A stretch of 64,000 nt of DNA from JAHRVQ01 sp029941905 (GCA_029941905.1 JAPYTQ010000002.1:124001-188000), one strand, 5' to 3'; positions 25,675 through 35,350 are shown, counted from the stretch's first letter. Program-made: numbers and translations. Notes: generated from the sequence alone by a model not told the origin.

Positions 25675-28600
25675 ATGAGAATAATAAACCTATTCGTTGA
25701 TCACAAACTAGCAGCAATGCTGACTATGATGATGATGGTGCTCGCCGGTTTCTGGGCCATATCCGTTCTCAACGTTGGGCTTAATTCGCCGCGTAAATCC
25801 TACGAGGTGATCGTGTCTATCGTCTGGCGCAGTGCGAGCGCAGAAGATGTCGAGAAACTGATCACCAACCCGCTGGAACAACAACTTAGAAGCCTGCCCC
25901 GAGTCAAGTTCGTCCGATCTACCACCCGGGATGCTTATGCCAGTGTCTCTGTGGAAATGGACAAGGGTTCTGATATGCAGAAAGCAATGGATGGCGTAAA
26001 GCAACGCGTCAGCCAGATTCGCAGCTTCCCTGTCGATATCGAACCACCCATCATCAGGCTCAATGAATACTTCGACAGCGTCGCCTCTGTGCTTATCCGC
26101 GGACAGGGAGACCTGGATGAAATTGCACCCCTGGCACAACAACTAAAAACCGATCTACTCAATAGTGGCGCGGATATTGTCGATCTCCAGGCCCTGCCAA
26201 AACAGGAGATCGCAATCCAGATTCCCTCGAAAACCCTGTTTGAAATGGGGTTGTCATTCAACGATCTCGGGCGCGAACTATCAAAGCTCAGCCAGGATGC
26301 ACCTGGCGGTACAGTGGGTAGCGGTCAGATGTCTCGGCAAATACGCAGTCTGGACCAACGCCGGGATGCTGCCGGGTTTAACGATCTGCCCTTATTTACT
26401 GCAAATGGTGACCAATTAATGCGTCTCGGCGACTTTGCTGAGATTGAAAAACGGCCTGTGGTTGATCGCCCTTATGCCACTGTGGGTGGAGAACCTGCTG
26501 TTCAAATGATCGTAAGGAAAAATGTTGAGACCAGTTCGCTACAAGCAGCCAAGATGCTCACGGCCTGGGTTGAACGGACCAACGAGGACCTGCCCGAGGG
26601 TGTGGTGCTGACAATATTTGCCGAAGCCTGGGTCTTTATTCAGGATGAACTGGATATGATTTTCGAGAACGGCTTCACCGGTTTAGCCTTGGTGATTCTT
26701 GCTCTTCTGGTTTTCCTTCAACTGCGCGTAGCGTTCTGGGTCATGGTAGGTATACCCGTGACTTTTCTCGCTGCGCTGCTGGCTTTTTATCACCTCGGCG
26801 GGACAATCAACGCCATCAGTCTGATCGGTGTCGTAATGGCCCTGGGAATCGTGGTCGATGATGCCATCGTGGTCGGTGAAGAATCACTTACCCAGTTTCA
26901 ACAGGGAAAGTCACCCAGTGAAGCTGCAAAGATTGGCGCGCAACGGATGTTTTTCCCAGTGATCGCCTCGTCCCTCACGACACTTTGCGCATTTATACCG
27001 CTCCTGAGCGGCAGCAGCGATGAAATTATCGAAATCCCGTTGATGATGTTGTGTGTGATAGCGGCGTCCCTGGTCGAGTGCTTCCTGGTGTTACCCGGGC
27101 ATCTGAAATCAGCGTTTGAAAAAAGCGCCACGAAAGCACCCAATGAATTTCGTCGCCGATTCAACGACGGTTTCGAACATTTCCGTGAAAACATATTTCG
27201 ACCCGTTGTACGGATTTCAATGCAAAATCGCCGGGTGGTTATCAGTAGTGCGTTTTCGCTGTTTATTCTTTCGATCATGCTCTGGAATACAGGCTGGATC
27301 AAAACCAAGATGGGACTTAACCTGAATATTGACACTATCAGCGCTGATATCCAGTTCGTTGGAGGCACCTCACAAACAGAGAAACACGACTTTATCAGCT
27401 ACCTGGAAACCACACTTGGCCAGGTCGATGAAGCACTTGGTGGTGACAATATCGTGAGTTACATCACCACTTTTAACACCGCAAATATCAGCAACGAGCA
27501 AAAGACAGGTTCTCAGTATGCCAGAATCTGGGTAGAGATGATTTCTCCAGACCAACGATCCACTTCATCAGAAGATTTCGCGATTGCATGGATGGAACAG
27601 GTCAATCGCAGTCATATCATCGATTCTCTGACCATCAAGAAGGCCAACAGGTATTGGGGAGATTTCGCCATACTGCTAAAAGGCAAGGATATCGAGGACC
27701 TGAAACGTGCCTCCGAAGAATTACTGACAGAATTATCTACCCTCGATGGCGTCAACAACATCCACGATGACCTCCCCTATGGTAAGGAACAGTGGATTTT
27801 CAGGTTAACAACAGAGGGCAGATCTTTAGGCCTGACCACCGCAGATGTCGGCCGTCAGCTACGCGCCGCCTACGATGGGCAACGAATCCAGATCTTCCAG
27901 CAGGACCAGACAGAAATGGAAGTTCGCCTGCTATTACCGGAGCGTGAAAGGACTGATCTCGGCTTGCTCGGTCAGTTCCCCATTAAAACTCCAACCGGGG
28001 AAATGCTACCGTTGCGCAATGTTGCCACCTGGGAAGGCAAGCGCGGTGTCGATATTATTCGCCACCACAATGCGGAAAGGACCATCAAGATTAGCGGTGA
28101 TGTGGATCTCGAGTTGATCACTGGTGGTGAAGTCGTTGAATATTTTGACAATAATATCAAAGAACAATTGCTGTCAAAGTATGGTATTACATCCGGTCTG
28201 GATGACATGAGTCTGATCGAGCAGGAAAGTGGCGCAGATTTCTTGATGCAGTTTCTTATCGCGCTGACACTTATCTACATTGTCCTGGCCTGGATTTTCT
28301 CATCCTACAGCTGGCCACTGGCGGTGATGGCCGCCATTCCACTGGGACTCACCGGTGCCCTGCTGGGTCACTTCATTCTGGGGATAGTCATTGGCCCAAT
28401 GTCGATGCTGGGACTGTTCACCCTGACCGGTATTATTGTTAACGATTCGATCATTCTTGTGAGTAGCTACAAGCACTTTGTTGAAGAGGGTATCGCACCC
28501 CAGCAGGCAATCGAAGATGCGGTGTGCTCAAGGCTTCGCGCGGTCATTCTGACTTCCCTGACGACAATCGCAGGCTTGTTTCCGCTGATGCTGGAGACGG

Positions 28601-28776
28601 CGCCTATGGCAGCAGCCTTTATACCCCTGGCGGTTGCAATCTGTTTCGGTATGCTCTACGGCACCATCCTGGTGTTGTTAGTCATTCCGGCATTATTGTC
28701 GTCAGTGATCACTATTACTGAGTGGTTTGCTAAAAAAGGCCAAAAAACCTATGAAAATGCTCAATACTCCATTTAA
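25675..28776 (+). CDS. RND-family efflux permease (HAE-1/AcrB-like)
   Basis: This 1033-aa inner-membrane transporter has the usual twelve-helix, two-loop plan. The N terminus is VDHKLAAMLTMMMMVLAGFW, a porter-domain segment is RSASAEDVEKLITNPLEQQL, and TM4 is LIGVVMALGIVVDDAIVVGE with the proton-relay Asp pair. The second half has FTLTGIIVNDSIILVSSYKH and LRAVILTSLTTIAGLFPLML. It is not of the heavy-metal subgroup. The adaptor gene follows and overlaps its end; no outer-membrane channel gene is nearby, so a TolC encoded elsewhere is probably used. Having the pump gene before the adaptor gene is less common. Substrates are not predictable. Confidence 0.92.
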   Translation: MRIINLFVDHKLAAMLTMMMMVLAGFWAISVLNVGLNSPRKSYEVIVSIVWRSASAEDVEKLITNPLEQQLRSLPRVKFVRSTTRDAYASVSVEMDKGSDMQKAMDGVKQRVSQIRSFPVDIEPPIIRLNEYFDSVASVLIRGQGDLDEIAPLAQQLKTDLLNSGADIVDLQALPKQEIAIQIPSKTLFEMGLSFNDLGRELSKLSQDAPGGTVGSGQMSRQIRSLDQRRDAAGFNDLPLFTANGDQLMRLGDFAEIEKRPVVDRPYATVGGEPAVQMIVRKNVETSSLQAAKMLTAWVERTNEDLPEGVVLTIFAEAWVFIQDELDMIFENGFTGLALVILALLVFLQLRVAFWVMVGIPVTFLAALLAFYHLGGTINAISLIGVVMALGIVVDDAIVVGEESLTQFQQGKSPSEAAKIGAQRMFFPVIASSLTTLCAFIPLLSGSSDEIIEIPLMMLCVIAASLVECFLVLPGHLKSAFEKSATKAPNEFRRRFNDGFEHFRENIFRPVVRISMQNRRVVISSAFSLFILSIMLWNTGWIKTKMGLNLNIDTISADIQFVGGTSQTEKHDFISYLETTLGQVDEALGGDNIVSYITTFNTANISNEQKTGSQYARIWVEMISPDQRSTSSEDFAIAWMEQVNRSHIIDSLTIKKANRYWGDFAILLKGKDIEDLKRASEELLTELSTLDGVNNIHDDLPYGKEQWIFRLTTEGRSLGLTTADVGRQLRAAYDGQRIQIFQQDQTEMEVRLLLPERERTDLGLLGQFPIKTPTGEMLPLRNVATWEGKRGVDIIRHHNAERTIKISGDVDLELITGGEVVEYFDNNIKEQLLSKYGITSGLDDMSLIEQESGADFLMQFLIALTLIYIVLAWIFSSYSWPLAVMAAIPLGLTGALLGHFILGIVIGPMSMLGLFTLTGIIVNDSIILVSSYKHFVEEGIAPQQAIEDAVCSRLRAVILTSLTTIAGLFPLMLETAPMAAAFIPLAVAICFGMLYGTILVLLVIPALLSSVITITEWFAKKGQKTYENAQYSI

Positions 28777-30109
28777 GGCTATTTCAAGTATGAAGTCCTG
28801 GGTGGCGCAATTAGCCAGACGGACACTGTCTACCAAGAATGGCATTCTTGGCAGCCTGGTCATTGTCACTGGTTTACTAATAACCATCGTTATCGTCTTT
28901 AAACCAATCCCGGAAAAAAAGGAAGTTCAGGAAACCGTCTGGCCGGTTACCGCGATACCAGCTGCGCCGAGACAACATTCACCGGAACTGAGTCTCTATG
29001 GTCGGGTCGAAAGCCCGCGTCAATCATCACTGACCGCGGCGGTTACCGCTTACGTATCGACGGTGCCAGTGCTTGAAGGCACCTGGGTTAACGCTGGTGA
29101 TCTTCTCATTCAACTCGACTCGATCGATGCCACCCTCGTGGTTGAAAGAAGAGAAGCTGACCTGGCTGAAAGCAAGGCAAATATTGAAACCCTGAAACTC
29201 AACGTCGCGGATAACCTGAAGATTCTCGAACACGAGAAAAGCCTGTATGCGCTTGCCCAGAAACGGTCAAAACGGCACGAACAACTGAGACAGCAGAAGT
29301 CAATTTCCGAAGAAACGCTCAATCTAGTACTTAGCGACACCAACCGACAGGCGATCCTGTTGAGTCGCCATCAGGGACTGGTGAACGATGCCAACAATCA
29401 ACTGGCGCGCGCTGCTTCCAGTATCAAACGTTCAGAAGCCGTGCTACGGGAAGCGGAAATGAATTTGGCGAGAACACAGATAACGGCCCCGTTCACCGGC
29501 CGGGTCACCTCGGTGATGGTGTCTCCCGGCGAGCTGGTACGCCCGGGTGTGGCGCTCGTCGAGATGTACGACGCAGCAAAAATGGAAGTCAGGACCCAGA
29601 TCCCCACCAACAGTCTCAGTTCAATAAAGCGAGCCCTCACGGCAGGAGAACAGTTATCTGCCTTCGTCCTGCTTGGTGAAGATAAAATCGCAACAATCCT
29701 CACCCGCTTATCAGGCGAAGTGAGTCGAGGCAAATCATCGGTTGACGGGCTTTTCACATTGCCCGACGAAACCAATCTGGAATTGGGAAGAGCTGTAAAT
29801 CTTGTACTATCCCTGCCAAAAATAGCGGGCACGATGCTCGTTCCGGTACAATCAATGTACGGTCACGACAGAGTGTTCGTCATCATGAATGATCGCCTGC
29901 AGGGGGTTAATGTCGACCGCGTAGGCGAGCTAAGGGATGAGAAAGGTTTCCTGAACGTACTCATTCGTTCACCGGAAATCAGCGATGGCATCCCCATAGT
30001 TACTTCCCAGCTGTCCAACGCCATAACCGGCCTGAAAGTCAGTCACAACAATAGCCTGCCAAATGTCGCTGTGACCATGCCAGTGGACGCTAAAAAAAAC
30101 TCTAGCTAA
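28751..30109 (+). CDS. RND efflux periplasmic adaptor (HlyD/AcrA-like)
   Basis: The start ATG 28751 overlaps the pump gene by 26 bases; ATG 28790 is an alternative. One membrane helix (ILGSLVIVTGLLITIVIVF) is followed by a lipoyl half-motif (VPVLEGTWVNAGDLLIQLDS), a long coiled-coil hairpin (about 125-220: ADLAESKANIETLKLNVADN and onwards), the second lipoyl half (ITAPFTGRVTSVMVSPGELV) and beta-barrel and proximal domains (TMLVPVQSMYGHDRVFVIMN). It bridges the pump to the outer-membrane channel. The helix suggests an anchored rather than lipidated protein, because no lipobox is seen. Confidence 0.88.
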   Translation: MKMLNTPFKAISSMKSWVAQLARRTLSTKNGILGSLVIVTGLLITIVIVFKPIPEKKEVQETVWPVTAIPAAPRQHSPELSLYGRVESPRQSSLTAAVTAYVSTVPVLEGTWVNAGDLLIQLDSIDATLVVERREADLAESKANIETLKLNVADNLKILEHEKSLYALAQKRSKRHEQLRQQKSISEETLNLVLSDTNRQAILLSRHQGLVNDANNQLARAASSIKRSEAVLREAEMNLARTQITAPFTGRVTSVMVSPGELVRPGVALVEMYDAAKMEVRTQIPTNSLSSIKRALTAGEQLSAFVLLGEDKIATILTRLSGEVSRGKSSVDGLFTLPDETNLELGRAVNLVLSLPKIAGTMLVPVQSMYGHDRVFVIMNDRLQGVNVDRVGELRDEKGFLNVLIRSPEISDGIPIVTSQLSNAITGLKVSHNNSLPNVAVTMPVDAKKNSS

Positions 30110-30198
30110 ATCGAAACCCAAAGGCCCGGGGCCCGGAAAGTTGCCAGGTCTGCTGCTATTTATGTACTCTAGCGATTCGCTTTCGTAACGAGAGGCCT

Positions 30199-31362
30199 AT
30201 GCGCCCCAAAAAACACCTCGACAGTTTTAAAGTACTGGATTTTTCTGCCGTTTACGCCGGTCCTATCTGCGCGCGCTTTCTATCGGACTTCGGTGCCGAT
30301 GTCATTAAAGTTGAAACCCCTATGGGTGGAGACATGACACGGGGACCGAAGGGGATGAGCCGAATGTTTGCGCACTTCAATGCCGGTAAAAGAAGCGTCT
30401 CAATTGATCTGAAGAAAAAGTCCGGCCAGGCGCTGGCCCACCAGTTGATTGCAGATGCCGATGTCGTCATCGAGAATTTCCGTCCTGGGGTCATGGCAGA
30501 ATTTGGTCTTGATTACCATTCGATCAAGGAGGATAGACCCGACCTTGTCTATTGTTCGATTTCCGGTTTTGGACAGTCCGGGCCCTACATTCATCGGGCT
30601 GCCTATGCGCCTATAGCGCACGCTGCAAGCGGATTTGATATCGCCCATACCCTCTCTCAGCCAGATCCGGACGCGAGTCCACCGGTCTGGGGAATTATGG
30701 TTGCCGATATGCTCACTGGTTCCTATGCGTTTGGCGCGATCCAGACAGCATTGCTGGGGCGCGAGCGAACCGGCCAGGGTGAATATATCGATGTGACCAT
30801 GATGGAATCCATGATGATGTTGATACCCGGCCAAATTCAGGCCGCACAGATGGAAAACCCACCCGCTCCCGGGGGATTTCGTCCGATCAAGGCGAAAGAT
30901 GGATTCGTCATGGTCTGTATTGTCTCCGAAAAAAACATGCGCGGGCTATGTGAGGCAATGAGCAGGCCGGATATGCTGGAGGATGAACGATTCGCCCGCG
31001 GTAAACGTTTCGTCAATATGGATGAATTCATTGCAGAGATAGAGACCTGGTCATCGCTACTTACCACAACGGACTGTGAAACCAGACTGAACGAAACCGG
31101 CGTCCCCTGCAGCGTTTACAACAAAGCAGCTGATCTGTTCGACCATCCGCAGGTATTGGAGAGAAGCTCCTTTAAGGAATTGGAAGATGAGTTTGGAACC
31201 TTTCTCATCCAGAATGCACCATTTAAGTTCGCCAGTATCGATGGGTCGACTTCCACAACAGCACCTGCGCTGGGTGAACAAACAGATGAGGTGCTGTCAC
31301 AGGTATTGAATCTCTCTGAAACAGAAATAAACCAATTACGTGAGCAAGGGACGATTACCTAG
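30199..31362 (+). CDS. CaiB/BaiF-family (family III) CoA-transferase
   Basis: The 387-aa enzyme moves CoA between carboxylic acids. The family pattern is present: VLDFSAVYAGPICARFLSDF and GADVIKVETPMGGDMTR (about 12-52), SIDLKKKSGQALAHQLIADA, VIENFRPGVMAEFGLDY, and the catalytic Asp in WGIMVADMLTGSYAFGAI (about residue 175). GQGEYIDVTMMESMMML follows. It stands after the RND pair with a 90-base gap and converges on an acyl-CoA dehydrogenase gene. Together these fit activation and oxidation of an organic acid, perhaps carnitine- or steroid-like, but the substrate is unknown. Confidence 0.9.
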   Translation: MRPKKHLDSFKVLDFSAVYAGPICARFLSDFGADVIKVETPMGGDMTRGPKGMSRMFAHFNAGKRSVSIDLKKKSGQALAHQLIADADVVIENFRPGVMAEFGLDYHSIKEDRPDLVYCSISGFGQSGPYIHRAAYAPIAHAASGFDIAHTLSQPDPDASPPVWGIMVADMLTGSYAFGAIQTALLGRERTGQGEYIDVTMMESMMMLIPGQIQAAQMENPPAPGGFRPIKAKDGFVMVCIVSEKNMRGLCEAMSRPDMLEDERFARGKRFVNMDEFIAEIETWSSLLTTTDCETRLNETGVPCSVYNKAADLFDHPQVLERSSFKELEDEFGTFLIQNAPFKFASIDGSTSTTAPALGEQTDEVLSQVLNLSETEINQLREQGTIT

Positions 31363-31383
31363 GATAGTGTTTGGTGTCGACAT

Positions 31384-32550
31384 TTACCTCAGACTCGCCC
31401 CAAGAATGTCCCTGGCAATGATATGTCGTTGCACCTCACTGGGGCCTTCACCAATGCGTCGAATCCGCATCTCCCTGTACCAGCGCTCAAACGGGAAATC
31501 CTTGGTGACCCCATAACCGCCATGGATCTGCATGCTGCGATCCACGACCCGGCTCGCAGCTTCAGACGCAACCAGTTTGCACATTGCCGCCTCTTTACGG
31601 AACGATTCTCCGCGTTCGGCCCGATCTGCTGCTTCCAGCGTCAACCAGCGCGCGTTCTTAATATCGATTTCATTGTCCACCAGCATCCATTGTACGGCCT
31701 GACGGGAGGATAAGGGTGCACCAAATGTTTCCCGGATCTGGGAATAATCCAGTGCCAGCGCGTGGGCGGCGATGGCAACACCGATACATCCGGCTGAATA
31801 GGGAATCCGTTGCCGTGACAGTCGGTCGTTGGCAATGGAAAATCCCTTGTTGACCTCACCAAGAATGTTAGTCGCCGGAATCCGCATATCCACAAACTGT
31901 AACTCTGTCGCATACCTGGCCGATCTCAGGGTGTGGACAATGCGTCTGACATGAAAGCCCGGATTGTCGGTATCAACAATAAAGCAGGTAACACCGCCCC
32001 TGCCTCGATCAGGTGAAGTGCGGGCGAAGACCAGGCCATATTGCGCCTTGTCTGCGCCGGATATAAAGATCTTGCTGCCATTTAAGATCCAGTCGTCTCC
32101 GTCAGCAACGGCCCTGGTTTGAATGGCCCGGGCCGGGTCAGAACCACCGGAAGGTTCCGTCAGGCCGAAGAAGCCGAACTTTTCTCCGCGAAGTGTTGGA
32201 TATAGGTACTTTTCTTTTTGTGTGTCGGTGGCTTCATAGAGCTGAGCCAGTCCTGCGCCACCAAAAACGCCATAACAGGGGACATAAAGTCCCGCTCGAT
32301 GCTGGGAAAGCTCAATCGCAATGAGGGTACGGGTCACCATGCCAATATCAGGGCCACCATACTCTACGGGAATATCAATGCCATACAGACCCATCTCTTT
32401 TACTTTCTCGATCAGTCTCTGCTTGTCCTCGGGCTCCAGGGAATCGGCGTCCGGATCCAGGTTCATTTCCAGAGGAACAATTTCCTCCTGAACAAACCGC
32501 CGCACCATGCCAACAATCATTTCCTGTTCCTGGGATAATTTTAGATCCAT
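31384..32550 (-). CDS. Acyl-CoA dehydrogenase
   Basis: This 388-aa flavoenzyme oxidises an acyl-CoA to the enoyl-CoA. Marks are the FAD/substrate loop FGFFGLTEPSGGSDPARAIQ (about 122-141), WILNGSKIFISGADKAQYGL, FGAPLSSRQAVQWMLVDNEI, MQIHGGYGVTKDFPFERWYR and the C-terminal GEGPSEVQRHIIARDIL with the likely catalytic Glu. The length is normal. The convergent CoA-transferase gene is only 21 bases away. The GIY-YIG-like gene lies 15 bases upstream on the same strand and is probably co-transcribed. Confidence 0.93.
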   Translation of the reverse strand: MDLKLSQEQEMIVGMVRRFVQEEIVPLEMNLDPDADSLEPEDKQRLIEKVKEMGLYGIDIPVEYGGPDIGMVTRTLIAIELSQHRAGLYVPCYGVFGGAGLAQLYEATDTQKEKYLYPTLRGEKFGFFGLTEPSGGSDPARAIQTRAVADGDDWILNGSKIFISGADKAQYGLVFARTSPDRGRGGVTCFIVDTDNPGFHVRRIVHTLRSARYATELQFVDMRIPATNILGEVNKGFSIANDRLSRQRIPYSAGCIGVAIAAHALALDYSQIRETFGAPLSSRQAVQWMLVDNEIDIKNARWLTLEAADRAERGESFRKEAAMCKLVASEAASRVVDRSMQIHGGYGVTKDFPFERWYREMRIRRIGEGPSEVQRHIIARDILGASLR

Positions 32551-32565
32551 TCGTACTCCCTCCTT

Positions 32566-32898
32566 TTATCCTGGCGAAAGCCTGCCGAGGTTCTGCCGCT
32601 CTTTTTCATCATTCTCTGCCGGTAGTTCATCATGATCTGCTATGTAAACCATCAGTAATTCCTGGTGGCGGGTTAAATATGCCGAATTAATTTCATATCT
32701 GAAACAGGTCGCAGAGGTCTTGCCCAGTAAATCTGTCAAGCAGCCCTTTAATCCGAAAAGCGATCGACCACCTGCATAACCGATGTAAACAATATGTCCG
32801 TCGTCATCGCCGAGTTGAAAAACACCCAGGCTTCCGCCGACCTTATCAATTTCGGCTTTGGTAAATCTTAAAAACGGTTTGGTAAGCCTTAACCCCAT
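32566..32898 (-). CDS. Small GIY-YIG-like protein of unknown function
   Basis: ATG 32898 with GGAG seven bases upstream gives 110 aa (MGLRLTKPFLRFTKAEIDKV). SLGVFQLGDDDGHIVYIGYA is laid out like the GIY...YIG pair, and GGRSLFGLKGCLTDLL follows with an Arg at the usual place. YLTRHQELLMVYIADHDELP carries a possible catalytic Glu. Such proteins sit beside acyl-CoA dehydrogenase genes in other genomes as far as I recall, but no role is known. The charged end (ENDEKERQNLGRLSPG) is likely disordered. Nuclease activity is only a guess. Confidence 0.55.
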   Translation of the reverse strand: MGLRLTKPFLRFTKAEIDKVGGSLGVFQLGDDDGHIVYIGYAGGRSLFGLKGCLTDLLGKTSATCFRYEINSAYLTRHQELLMVYIADHDELPAENDEKERQNLGRLSPG

Positions 32899-32949
32899 AA
32901 TGGTCTCCGATTCATCTGGCAACTTGTTCGTGAGATATCCGACATGCCG

Positions 32950-34437
32950 CTAAAAGTTCCGCTGGTATTCCTTCTCAAGCTTCTTCAGTTTTTTCTTTGA
33001 AATACCGCCTACTGTATTCAACCCGTGGCGTAGTCTGGCTCGGGTCATATCCGGACCCAGTACCTCCATGGAATCGAACAAGGGTGGTGCAACTGATTTG
33101 CCGGATAACGCAACAAATATCGGTGCCAGTACATCCCGAATTTTCATATCCAGCTTTTCTGCCAGATTGTTAAACAGCCTGCTCAGATTATCGCTATCCC
33201 ATTGGCCCAGACCTTCTGTTTCCCAGATCGCCAGCTGCAGGATTCTGGCGATATCTTCCACTGAAACCTTCTTTGATTCGAAACTTTCGCTGTATACCTC
33301 CGGCATCCCTTCGACCAGAAAACTGACTTTTGGCGCGAGTTCAGAAAAAACATCTACCCGCTCCTTGATCAGGGGAATAATGCGCAGCAGGTTGTCGCGA
33401 TTGTAAGCCCAGTGTGTCAGCCGGTCAGCAAACTCCTCATCGCTCATTTCTTCTCGCAGCCAGCGCCCGTTGAGCCACTTGAGTTTGTCTATGTCGAATA
33501 CCGGCGCTCCCAGTGAAATTCGATTGATATCAAAATCATCAATCATCTGCTGCAAAGAAAACTTCTCCTCACCATTCGGCATGCTCCAGCCAAGCATGCC
33601 AAGATAATTAAGGACGGCCTCAGGGAAAAAACCCATGCGCTCATAGAAAATGATGCTGGTTGGATTTTTTCTCTTGCTCAACTTGCTCTTGTCAGGGTTT
33701 CGCAACAAAGGCATATGAATGAGTTCCGGCATATCCCAACCAAAATATTCATGCAGCAAAATGTGCTTGGGTGCTGAGTTAATCCATTCTTCACCGCGAA
33801 TAATATGGGTGATTTCCATCAAATGATCATCGACTACCACGGCCAGGTGATAGGTCGGGTTGCCGTCACTTTTAAGCAAAACCTGCATGTCTACCTGGGA
33901 CCATTGAATCTCAATATCACCTCGCAGTTTATCTTTTACGGTACAGGTGCCTTGCTTCGGCACCTTCATGCGGATGACATTGGCCTCACCAGACGAAATT
34001 CTCTGTTGCACGTCATCGCTGCCAAGTGATATGCACAGTCCATCATACTGGGCACTTTCACCCTTCGCCGAGAGTTCAGCACGCATCTCATCCAAACGCT
34101 CAGGTGTGCAAAAACAATGGAAGGCATGGCCGTCATCGACCAGTTGATCTGCGTAACGGCGATACAATCCTTGCGCTACTCTCTCACTTTGGCGATAAGG
34201 GGCAAAAGGACCGCCAACGTCCGGGCCTTCGTCCCATTGCAATCCCAGCCATCTTAACGACTCGAATATTTTCTCTTCAGACTCTGTGGTGGAGCGTGCA
34301 GCGTCGGTATCTTCAATCCGAAGGATAAACTCACCGCCATGCTGCCTCGCGAAGCAAAGGCAAAATAGTGCCATGTAGGCTGTGCCCACATGAGGGTCAC
34401 CGGTGGGTGAAGGAGCAACGCGAGTTCTTACTTTCAT
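32950..34437 (-). CDS. gltX: Glutamyl-tRNA synthetase
   Basis: The 495-aa class I enzyme charges tRNA(Glu). The HIGH-like motif is in TRVAPSPTGDPHVGTAYMAL (residues 4-23) and the KMSKS-like motif in LRNPDKSKLSKRKNPTSII (about 240-258). The family segments GEFILRIEDTDAARST and ITHIIRGEEWINSAPKHILL are present. The start is ATG 34437 (MKVRTRVAPSP) with GGAGAG upstream, not the longer frame from 34461. The gene starts two bases after the stop of the TauD-type dioxygenase and probably shares its mRNA. This is an odd partner for an essential translation enzyme. Confidence 0.96.
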   Translation of the reverse strand: MKVRTRVAPSPTGDPHVGTAYMALFCLCFARQHGGEFILRIEDTDAARSTTESEEKIFESLRWLGLQWDEGPDVGGPFAPYRQSERVAQGLYRRYADQLVDDGHAFHCFCTPERLDEMRAELSAKGESAQYDGLCISLGSDDVQQRISSGEANVIRMKVPKQGTCTVKDKLRGDIEIQWSQVDMQVLLKSDGNPTYHLAVVVDDHLMEITHIIRGEEWINSAPKHILLHEYFGWDMPELIHMPLLRNPDKSKLSKRKNPTSIIFYERMGFFPEAVLNYLGMLGWSMPNGEEKFSLQQMIDDFDINRISLGAPVFDIDKLKWLNGRWLREEMSDEEFADRLTHWAYNRDNLLRIIPLIKERVDVFSELAPKVSFLVEGMPEVYSESFESKKVSVEDIARILQLAIWETEGLGQWDSDNLSRLFNNLAEKLDMKIRDVLAPIFVALSGKSVAPPLFDSMEVLGPDMTRARLRHGLNTVGGISKKKLKKLEKEYQRNF

Positions 34438-34439
34438 AT

Positions 34440-35276
34440 CTATGCTCTCTCCAACGCACAACCTTCGATGGTGATGCGATGCATTACCCGCCGCTGGCCT
34501 TGATAGTCATTCTGCGCCATATGCCAGGTAGCACGGTTATCCCAGAAAGCAATCGACCCCGGCTGCCAATGAAAACAAGTGACAAACTCTTCCTTTGAAG
34601 CATGTTGATAAAGATACTGCAGCAACGCCTGCGAATCTTCCGCGGACCACCCATCGAACCTGAGCGTAAAACCAGGATTGACGTACAAGGCCTTGCGTCC
34701 GCTCAATGGATGTCTGATGACCACCGGATGAACTGGATCATGCAATTCATCCGCCGCCTCGGCATTGCCAATCCGACCTGATGTCGCTTCGTTGGCATCG
34801 ACATTTCGTCTGCCAAAAACATGACGCGCAGAGTGGACAGCATTTAGGCCCTCAAGGGTTTTCTTTAGTCCATCTGAAAGTGAATCGTAAGCTCTATACA
34901 TGCTCGTAAACCATGTATCACCGCCACCCGGGGGCAACTCCCGGGCTACCAGAATAGAACCGAGAGCCGGTTCAAAATCGTAGGAGTGGTCAGTATGCCA
35001 GCCTCCACCAATATTCACGGTTTGATCAGGTTCTTTGCTCACCATGGCAATTTGTGGATAATCTTCGTGCGCTCTAAAAAATCGGTTGGTGTTTATTTCA
35101 CCCCAACGCTCAGCAAGTCTAATATGCTCAGTCTCATCAATACTCTGATCGCGAAAAAAAACCAAACCGTGTTCACAAAAAAGCTCGTTCACATCCTGAA
35201 AGTCCGACTTACTCATCACTCCCAGGTCGACATCACGAATTTCAGCGCCGCAAGGTAAAACTTCTACTTTCATCAT
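34440..35276 (-). CDS. TauD/TfdA-family Fe(II)/2-oxoglutarate-dependent dioxygenase
   Basis: The 278-aa enzyme has the iron facial triad: His and Asp in GGGWHTDHSYDFEPALGSIL (about 93-112) and the distal His in WDNRATWHMAQNDYQGQRR near the end. The Arg that follows (RRVMHRITIEG) would bind 2-oxoglutarate. Members open C-S, C-O or C-N bonds of sulphonates, herbicides or similar compounds. ATG 35276 is chosen; the longer frame from 35321 runs into the palindromic repeat and adds residues without family likeness. The stop is two bases from gltX. Substrate unknown. Confidence 0.9.
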   Translation of the reverse strand: MMKVEVLPCGAEIRDVDLGVMSKSDFQDVNELFCEHGLVFFRDQSIDETEHIRLAERWGEINTNRFFRAHEDYPQIAMVSKEPDQTVNIGGGWHTDHSYDFEPALGSILVARELPPGGGDTWFTSMYRAYDSLSDGLKKTLEGLNAVHSARHVFGRRNVDANEATSGRIGNAEAADELHDPVHPVVIRHPLSGRKALYVNPGFTLRFDGWSAEDSQALLQYLYQHASKEEFVTCFHWQPGSIAFWDNRATWHMAQNDYQGQRRVMHRITIEGCALERA

Positions 35277-35295
35277 ATGTACCAATAATTGACGA

Positions 35296-35350
35296 GGGGA
35301 ACCTCTGATTAAGTGCGGCATGCCGCATCACTATTAATCAGAGGTTTCCT
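35296..35350. repeat. Palindromic intergenic repeat, copy 2 of the CTCTGATTAA family
   Basis: The outer arms 35296-35312 (ggggaacctctgattaa) and 35334-35350 pair at 15 of 17 positions. Inside is a perfect 14-base palindrome, tgcggcatgccgca (35314-35327). The 55-base element lies just upstream of the TauD-type gene and could fold as a cruciform or long hairpin in its leader. It resembles a short transposon-derived (MITE-like) unit. Confidence 0.75.
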
